Shown here in pieces: positions 11,020-16,926 of a stretch of 16,926 nt of DNA. The stretch lies in contig LSSL01002169.1 in NCBI GenBank assembly GCA_001953115.1, positions 1-16,926 on the forward strand. Reading direction: 5' to 3'. Under the pieces are notes generated by a model. The model was given only the letters and a program-made list of their open reading frames with translations. It ran no database searches and was not told where the DNA came from. Positions within the stretch are counted from its first letter, which is position 1; every line of letters begins with the position of its first letter. This stretch comes from Smittium mucronatum. Its lineage: Eukaryota; Kickxellomycota; Harpellomycetes; Harpellales; Legeriomycetaceae. Both the position numbers and the translations under genes were made by a program.

Positions 11020-11300
11020 CTTGAAAAGCGAGGGTTAAAATAGCTAGAGATTGCCATTTCTGACAAATATTTCTTAATTTGCGGAATTTTCCTTATTCTG
11101 TCCATCTTTCCCAGGTTTTGTTGAGGATTAACGCTAACCCAAAGATGTCTGCTTAATCATTCAACTTCCCGTTCTCACTCTTATTAAACCAAGTTTTCTA
11201 TCTTTCTATATTTGTTGATTAGTTTGTTATTTTTCTCCGAATATTATCTTTGTTTAGAATAATACCTGCCCAGTGCTTTTCAAAATAAGCGTTTAAAGCA
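11020..11300. other. Patch of higher G+C, possible relic coding sequence
   Basis: G+C rises here to 32% (11041-11100) and 40% (11101-11160) by hand count, from below 20% in much of the desert. The minus strand is open from 11156 down to 10932, with an ATG at 11105 giving 57 codons. The first 20 or so residues are mixed and basic, but the latter part becomes phenylalanine-rich, as expected from translated poly-A. I do not recognise the product. It may be a small gene, a piece of a decayed gene or element, or simply a less biased segment; no call is made beyond its composition. Confidence 0.35.
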
Positions 11301-12260
11301 AGTTAAAATAATAAACAAGCGTAGAAAATTTTGTTTGAAGATTTTCACACTGTTTTTAGTTGATCTTTAATTTCCGTACAACTATCCCAATTTATCTATT
11401 ATTACTTTTAGAAAATTTTGTTTATTAGCTAAAAAAATCCCAATACAATGAATTCATATTAAACTCAATCACATTTCATAAATTTTAGAGGTGGCGAAAA
11501 TGAAAACGTATATCGGATAAAATCTAAATTGATATTCAGCATAATTTTCATAAAAGAGAGATAAAACCATTGTTTTTAGAGGAGGATTAATTATCATGTT
11601 TGTTTTTTAATTTTTGACCAAGATCGTTTAAGCAAATCAAATTGTAAAAAATTCCACGTCAATTTTGTAGTATTTCTAAATAATCAACAATCTTTAAACA
11701 AGTCAAGATAATAACAATAAAAAAGTATTCTAATGAATGATAACTTTGACTAATGATTTTCAAAGAAAGAAGGTAACTCAATATTTAACAATATGGTATT
11801 TTCAGATAAATTAATTTTTTTAATAAATAAAATCAAGAATATTAAGGAGATTTTTAATAGGAACGAATACTGGTAGAATTTTCATTTTTCGAAAGTTTAT
11901 TGTTTTATTACAAACTATGTTCTATAATAACTCGCGTATAAATAATATCGAGAAATGTAGATATAGATATCGTTAAATTTCTTGTTCATAACAGATAGTA
12001 ACGAAAAGTATTTTATACCATTTATGGAATCTTCTTATCAAGACCAGACTTTTAGTTTTATGTAAACCATTGGACATTAATAATATTTAATAATCTCAAA
12101 ACCAATAAAAATAGAAAAATATACCAGAATTAATATTCATTCAAACTCTGCCAATGGGATTTTTTTTTAATTCTAATTTCAACTTTATAGTTTATTGAAT
12201 TATATTAGCTCCACATTCACAAATAACTAAGGTGGTAAAGATTTACTATGCAAGTGTCCG
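11301..12260. other. AT-rich intergenic region upstream of the large gene
   Basis: Sequence of about 20% G+C with stops in all frames and no RNA gene or element that I could recognise. It leads into the putative promoter region of the downstream gene. Confidence 0.6.
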
Positions 12261-12261
12261 T

Positions 12262-12269
12262 TATATAAG
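12262..12269 (+). promoter_or_regulatory. TATA-like box (TATATAAG)
   Basis: TATATAAG lies about 116 bases upstream of the ATG at 12385, inside a locally less A/T-biased stretch (GTGTCCG before, GAATCTGCCG after), which makes it stand out somewhat more than random AT sequence. If it is used, the 5' untranslated region would be roughly 85-95 bases. In such AT-rich DNA TATA-like strings are frequent, so support is weak. Confidence 0.3.
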
Positions 12270-12303
12270 AGAATCTGCCGTAAAAGAGAAAATTACCACA
12301 GGT

Positions 12304-12330
12304 ATGATTTCATAATCAATATTAAATCAT
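12304..12330. promoter_or_regulatory. Inverted repeat upstream of the large gene
   Basis: Perfect 7-base arms ATGATTT (12304-12310) and AAATCAT (12324-12330) around a 13-base spacer, 54 bases before the start codon. It could be a protein-binding site or a hairpin in the leader; chance is not excluded. Confidence 0.3.
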
Positions 12331-12343
12331 AAGATTTCCAAAA

Positions 12344-12355
12344 ATAAGATCTTAT
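12344..12355. promoter_or_regulatory. 12-bp perfect palindrome ATAAGATCTTAT
   Basis: A perfect 12-base palindrome ending 29 bases before the ATG at 12385. With the inverted repeat just upstream it gives two dyad elements within 55 bases. A dimeric regulator site is possible; no known factor is assigned. Confidence 0.35.
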
Positions 12356-12384
12356 CAATAGAATAGCAATAATAGCATTTAAAC

Positions 12385-15300
12385 ATGCTCTTCGAGTACA
12401 TTTTTTATTCTCTTTTTTTGCTGTACACTTTTGTAAAACCTAAAGTTTACACTGAAGGGGTTGCTGTGTCTGTATGCAAAATCCCCCTTTTTTTTAATTC
12501 TTATTCTGTAGACATAAGTTTTACAACTATACAAAAGGATATCATATTTAATTATCTATCTACCACAGTTGCCCCTAATTACACAACTTCTAGCTCTTAT
12601 AAAATAATCAATAATTCGAATGGCGATATTTGTGATTCTTTATACACAGAAAGTTTATCACTATCTCAAAATGAAAAATATACCTTTTCGGTTATGATAG
12701 AAATCGACATAATAGCTTTTAAAACCATTAATTTTCCTTTTGAAAGATCTTGTAATGTTTATTCTATCCAAGCTTTTACAATGTACGCGTATTATAGTGA
12801 ATTGTGCATAATCGAAGAAAAAGGACTTTCTCCTGAAAGAATACCTTCTTTTCATACCATTAAAACTATACCTAGCACTATTTATGATGTTTCCTGTGTA
12901 AATACTGAAGGGAATTATGAAAAAAAATTTACACCAGAATTATCTGAAATTTTATATCAAAAAATTTCCATTATTCCAAATACTAAAAAAAGAAAAGAAA
13001 ATTGTAACAAAATAACTTATCTAAAAACTTCTTACACATTTATCACTAATTCGGATGCAAAGCTAGATAGAAAATTAGGTTCAAACACTTTCAAAACCAT
13101 AATAAGCAGGAATTGTAAATTGCCATTTGCCTCAGAAAATTTTGAAATAGAAAATGAATGTCCTTGTTCTTTTGTCGCAGAAAATAATAATTATATAATC
13201 TCCGTTACAAAAACAATATCCTACAATATGAATGAAGAGCCTGATTCTATTAATTTGGTTGAAAAAACACCGTATCCAACCTCTCAAATCATTGTTGAAG
13301 TTAAAAATAAAGGCTCATTTTCATCACCAGCAATAGAAAGTATAAAAGAAACCATAGCTTTAGCTATTAGCAAGGGATCATATGAAGAACAAAACTTTTT
13401 ATCAAATTCTATTGAATCAAAATACTTATTTACCTCTACTAAAATTGAATTCCAATATGTAGATCCGTTCAATGAAGAAATTTTTGAAACTGGGATAATA
13501 TCAGAATATTCAACTCACATTAATAAAAAACACGAGAATTTCAATTCAACTCCTGTTTGTGGAAATGTTGCAAACTTGTCTAAATCTGTTCATACAAAAG
13601 AATTAATCATAAAAACCCATTTTTATAAGAGCACTGAAAATTCCTCGGATTCAATAATTCAAACAAATATCAATAGTCCTAACAAGGATAATTACTCTTC
13701 AATAGTTTTTGAAACCATAACTAAAGCAGTCACAAAGCCTGATAACAAAGAAATACTTGATCAATCTTCATCTTTTGAAAATTTAATAAATACCCCAGAA
13801 AAAACTGACCAAGATCATGCCAACAGTCACAATGGGGAAGATTATTTAAATTTAACTAAAACCACACCAGAATCAGCTTTAATTATGAAAACCGAAACCC
13901 CGTATCAAAAAACGGAATTTATAACAATATCAAAAGCATATTTCTGGCTAAATTTCTCAACTAATATATACATCTCATATGAAAAATATATTTTCACTAT
14001 ATATGATAAAACTTCAAATTACATAATAAATACAGATACAGATTATCCTATTAGAGAACCTGCTTCTTCTAAACCAGATATAAAAACAACAAAATATATC
14101 ACCATAACTAATAATGCTGGCTCGTATTTAGAATCTACTTCTACTGCAATAGCTGAAACGTACTCATTGTTCACCATCCCATCTAATAAACAAGAATTGT
14201 TCGGGGAAGATACAACATCTTTAGTTAATGAAAATTATAATGAATCTACTTCCTCATCTAATACTGAGATGCCACAAAAAAATTCCTCTTTTAATTCAAA
14301 TTTCGAAAATTCACCAGAATCTACTACATCTACTATTACAAATAAAGTTTATAAAATGGTTGTTTCATCAAGATTACAAGAAACCGCGAAAAAATATAAT
14401 TCTGTTAATAAAATTAATGTTACAAATTATAAATCAAATTCCTTCTTATATGAAGAAACTTCAACAAAATTTGATTTGTCGATAAATTATGGTTATCCAT
14501 CAGCAGTTTTTAGTACCACAACAAAGCATAGAAAATCAATCTTTATCAGTAATTCGATCAGAAAATCTTCATCTTTTGATGGAAATATAATTTCAACAGA
14601 GTATACGGTTTCAACTAGTACAATTAGTTCAATAAAAAAATCAAATCCATTCGTAGACATCGAACCCGTAATAGATACCACCTCTTTAGGTGGTAGGAGA
14701 CATTCAACCAAAGAATCTACATGTTCTGTGAATGATGAGCCCTCAAGGGGGGTTATTAATCCAACTGGAACAAAATACACAAAAGAATATTCTACAATAT
14801 CCAAAGAAAATGGAACTAAAACAAAACCTATCACCTCAACAGGTACAAATAATTCAAATAGAGAATTTCAATTTTCCAATGATATCGAAACATATCCACA
14901 TTCATCTCTATCGACTAATATAATTAATTCAAATTATATTTTTAGTTCATCTACAGCTTTTGATACTTCTACAGAATTATTCATTATATCAAATAAAAGC
15001 TATTCATTAAAAGAACACTCATCATATACAGAAGGTACGAACATGGCAGGATCTTCCACATCGTCTGACACAGTTAGCTTAACCAAAGAATCACAAGCTT
15101 ATGAAAATGTTGAACTAGTAACCGAGTCAACCAATTATGCAATTACTAAAATTTATACCCAAAACCCCAAAACTAAAAATGGAATTGAAACTAACATTGA
15201 AGATGCCTTTTCTTGGAATGGAGGTTATTTAAAAAAAGAAACTAAGTCTTCAGCAATTTTAGAAAATATTTCAAGTTCCAGTGCCTATATAAATAATAGC

Positions 15301-16926
15301 AATCCGTTCAAAAAATCGACATCTACTTTTGACTATAAAAGCGAAACTAAATCAACAGCTTTAACTATAAAATACAATTCAAAAAACGAATCAAATTACG
15401 CCAAAATTAGCACTAAGACTGAATCAACCTCTTCTGAAAATAATCATTGGGCTGAAAAAACTAAATCGGATGTTGATGATACACACTCAGTGGAATTATC
15501 CATGTCAACAGATATAGATGAATCAAACTTATGGTCCGATTATTCAGTTATTATAGAAGCTGCTACCTTAACTGACACAAGAAATTTAAATAGAGAATCT
15601 ATAATCTCTATAGTTGAAAATGGTCATACCAAATCTAACACTTTATCAATTGGTAAAAAATCAACCAAAGAATTTACCTCTTCAGGAAGGAATGGAGCAT
15701 CAATAGAATTATTAAGCTCGCCTTCTACCATTAATTCAATAGAGGATTTTATCCCCTCTGCAGTTGTTGAATCTGTCAAAGAATCAGTCTCTAAAAAGAA
15801 TAACATCTACTCAGTAGAAGGTTCTCTATCATCTAAATATGAAACTGCATTAGAATTCACCTCGACAAAAAGTATTAGTAATTCAAACGAAAAATCCGAT
15901 TCTTCTGAATATGATGAAACATCATCAATAATACCCACTGCAACTGATAACAGTTATTATATAGATAAATCTTCAGAAAAAGAAGAAACTACAAATCAAA
16001 CTGTCACCCCATCATATATAAGTATTTCTGTCGAAGCACCTGAATCTTTTAAAAAAAATCGGTTAAAAAATGAATCATCCTCATTAACCGATAAAAAAAG
16101 TCCAAATAGAGAAGCTGAAACTATAGGCGGTGATGAAGATTCAGCAGAATCTTCTGCACCAAATTATCCGAATAATTCAAATTATGATTCATATTCTTCT
16201 ATAGAGGTTGAATCCACAATTAAATTTAAATCGATAGCAGATAAAAATAGTTTAAAGTATGAGTCTGTGGTCACTGCTGATGTTAAAACTGAAATTCTAT
16301 TAGATATTTTGACCGATAAAAGTTATTTAATGACAGAACCTGCATCTTATGTTATAGTAGAAGAAACATTAAAATCAGACTATTCAGTAAAATACGATTA
16401 TTCATTACTAGAGTCAAAATCATCTTTACAATCAATAAACATAACCGAAACACATTTATCGACAATTACCGGAGATACATATAAAGAACACCTTTCTGAT
16501 CCATTATTCCAAAATAATAAACATCTATCAGCCAATGAATCTACAGGTATATATCTTTTAAACGTATTTTCAACTGATGCCACGATTCTAACCGATTTCA
16601 AAAGTAATTCAGAAATATTCGCATCTAATACTTCAATAAAAAAAATAAATTCAACCTCATCGAATCAAAATAGCTTTGATAGTACAATATCAGAATCTAA
16701 TAGCTCTACCCAAAATACTAATTATATCACAGCCTCAAGCACCTCAACTCTTTATAAAAGCTCAAATAAAACACCAATCAATTTCACTTTATCATTTGAT
16801 GACACAATTGCATCTTCCAACCAGACTAGCTCAGATAGCACAATGTCAGAATCCACTACTGATTCCACAATAATTAATTATACTACAACTTCAACCACCT
16901 CAACTCTTTCTAAAAGTCCAAATAAA
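12385..16926 (+). CDS. Very large secreted Ser/Thr-rich, mucin-like protein (5' part; runs off window)
   Basis: The frame is open for 1514 codons to the window edge. ATG 12385 is the first start after in-frame stops at 12364, 12370 and 12373; the next in-frame ATG (residue 104) would remove the leader. Residues 5-17 (YIFYSLFLLYTFV) form a hydrophobic core typical of a signal peptide or anchor. Glu4 is unusual and no clear cleavage site is visible. Cysteines lie at residues 31, 83, 123, 141, 171, 207, 244, 259, 261 and 392, then only at 780, suggesting an N-terminal disulfide-stabilised domain. The rest is low-complexity and rich in Ser, Thr, Asn, Lys and Glu: Ser plus Thr is 32% over residues 773-1172 by hand count. 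There are many N-x-S/T sites (for example N65 and N76), recurring K-E-S/E-S-T strings, and no membrane segment so far. Residues 1432 onward form a 52-residue tandem repeat. A surface, spore-wall or adhesin-like role is inference from composition; I do not recognise the family, and any C-terminal anchor is beyond the window. Confidence 0.85.
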   Translation, partial: MLFEYIFYSLFLLYTFVKPKVYTEGVAVSVCKIPLFFNSYSVDISFTTIQKDIIFNYLSTTVAPNYTTSSSYKIINNSNGDICDSLYTESLSLSQNEKYTFSVMIEIDIIAFKTINFPFERSCNVYSIQAFTMYAYYSELCIIEEKGLSPERIPSFHTIKTIPSTIYDVSCVNTEGNYEKKFTPELSEILYQKISIIPNTKKRKENCNKITYLKTSYTFITNSDAKLDRKLGSNTFKTIISRNCKLPFASENFEIENECPCSFVAENNNYIISVTKTISYNMNEEPDSINLVEKTPYPTSQIIVEVKNKGSFSSPAIESIKETIALAISKGSYEEQNFLSNSIESKYLFTSTKIEFQYVDPFNEEIFETGIISEYSTHINKKHENFNSTPVCGNVANLSKSVHTKELIIKTHFYKSTENSSDSIIQTNINSPNKDNYSSIVFETITKAVTKPDNKEILDQSSSFENLINTPEKTDQDHANSHNGEDYLNLTKTTPESALIMKTETPYQKTEFITISKAYFWLNFSTNIYISYEKYIFTIYDKTSNYIINTDTDYPIREPASSKPDIKTTKYITITNNAGSYLESTSTAIAETYSLFTIPSNKQELFGEDTTSLVNENYNESTSSSNTEMPQKNSSFNSNFENSPESTTSTITNKVYKMVVSSRLQETAKKYNSVNKINVTNYKSNSFLYEETSTKFDLSINYGYPSAVFSTTTKHRKSIFISNSIRKSSSFDGNIISTEYTVSTSTISSIKKSNPFVDIEPVIDTTSLGGRRHSTKESTCSVNDEPSRGVINPTGTKYTKEYSTISKENGTKTKPITSTGTNNSNREFQFSNDIETYPHSSLSTNIINSNYIFSSSTAFDTSTELFIISNKSYSLKEHSSYTEGTNMAGSSTSSDTVSLTKESQAYENVELVTESTNYAITKIYTQNPKTKNGIETNIEDAFSWNGGYLKKETKSSAILENISSSSAYINNSNPFKKSTSTFDYKSETKSTALTIKYNSKNESNYAKISTKTESTSSENNHWAEKTKSDVDDTHSVELSMSTDIDESNLWSDYSVIIEAATLTDTRNLNRESIISIVENGHTKSNTLSIGKKSTKEFTSSGRNGASIELLSSPSTINSIEDFIPSAVVESVKESVSKKNNIYSVEGSLSSKYETALEFTSTKSISNSNEKSDSSEYDETSSIIPTATDNSYYIDKSSEKEETTNQTVTPSYISISVEAPESFKKNRLKNESSSLTDKKSPNREAETIGGDEDSAESSAPNYPNNSNYDSYSSIEVESTIKFKSIADKNSLKYESVVTADVKTEILLDILTDKSYLMTEPASYVIVEETLKSDYSVKYDYSLLESKSSLQSINITETHLSTITGDTYKEHLSDPLFQNNKHLSANESTGIYLLNVFSTDATILTDFKSNSEIFASNTSIKKINSTSSNQNSFDSTISESNSSTQNTNYITASSTSTLYKSSNKTPINFTLSFDDTIASSNQTSSDSTMSESTTDSTIINYTTTSTTSTLSKSPNK
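16678..16926 (+). repeat. 52-residue (156-bp) in-frame tandem repeat, cut by window end
   Basis: Unit 1 spans 16678-16833 and unit 2 starts at 16834 and is cut at 31 codons. The first 31 residues of both align without gaps with 18 identities. Each begins D-S-T-[IM]-S-E-S, has a central N-Y, and ends T-S-T-L-x-K-S-x-N-K. At the DNA level TCAACTCTTTATAAAAG in unit 1 matches TCAACTCTTTCTAAAAG in unit 2. No equally good copy was seen 156 bases upstream, so the array seems to start here and probably continues past the window. Confidence 0.75.

Noticed and set aside
14228..14485. Plus-strand frames in other phases within the large gene (14228-14485, 14732-14923, 16676-16873)
   Set aside because: They overlap the 1514-codon frame and have low-complexity Leu/Ile/Gln/Lys composition with no motif; they are shadows.
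14493..14834. Minus-strand frame of 113 codons opposite the large gene
   Set aside because: It lies wholly inside the long plus-strand frame, and its leucine/valine/isoleucine-rich composition is what the complement of Ser/Asn/Lys/Glu-rich codons gives. The same applies to minus-strand frames at 12661-12855, 13284-13472, 15624-15806 and 16398-16601.

Overview
The window looks like part of an AT-rich, gene-poor nuclear genome of a eukaryote. A microsporidian with a large, expanded genome is my best guess (the Hamiltosporidium/Octosporea or Edhazardia type). That rests on overall style: about 80% or more A+T outside genes, an intron-free gene with a putative signal peptide, and decayed LINE fragments. 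It is not a diagnostic match, and other AT-rich protists or fungi remain possible. There is no bacterial signal such as ribosome binding sites, operons or CRISPR.

Layout. Bases 1-1921 hold two degraded 3' parts of the same non-LTR (LINE-type) retrotransposon, head to tail on the + strand. Copy 1 (1-698, cut by the window edge) ends in an A11 tail. Copy 2 (about 700-1921, 5'-truncated) starts directly behind that tail and ends in an A9 tail. Window positions 1 and 1201 are equivalent points in the two copies. Copy 1 retains a CCHC zinc knuckle but is broken by a one-base deletion near 343. Copy 2 has many stops, a frameshift, and all three knuckle cysteine codons lost. The elements are much richer in G+C (up to about 60% in 60-base stretches) than the DNA around them.

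Bases 1922-12384 are a 10.5-kb desert, often 13-20% G+C, in which I can support no gene. It holds homopolymer runs, a short TA repeat, two identical-size A9T8 palindromes, an orphan A13 tract, and one small patch of higher G+C near 11,020-11,300 that may be relic sequence.

Bases 12385-16926 are the 5' part of one very large open reading frame on the + strand: 1514 codons without a stop, still open at the window end. It begins with a hydrophobic leader and continues into a region of roughly 260-390 residues that holds ten of its eleven cysteines. After that it becomes a Ser/Thr/Asn-rich, mucin-like region with almost no cysteine. The last bases enter a 52-residue tandem repeat. A secreted or cell-surface (spore wall, polar tube or adhesin-like) protein is inferred from composition only; I recognise no family. 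The upstream 125 bases contain a TATA-like box, an inverted repeat and a 12-bp perfect palindrome.

The retroelement remnants and the large gene show no functional link; they are simply neighbours across a long spacer.
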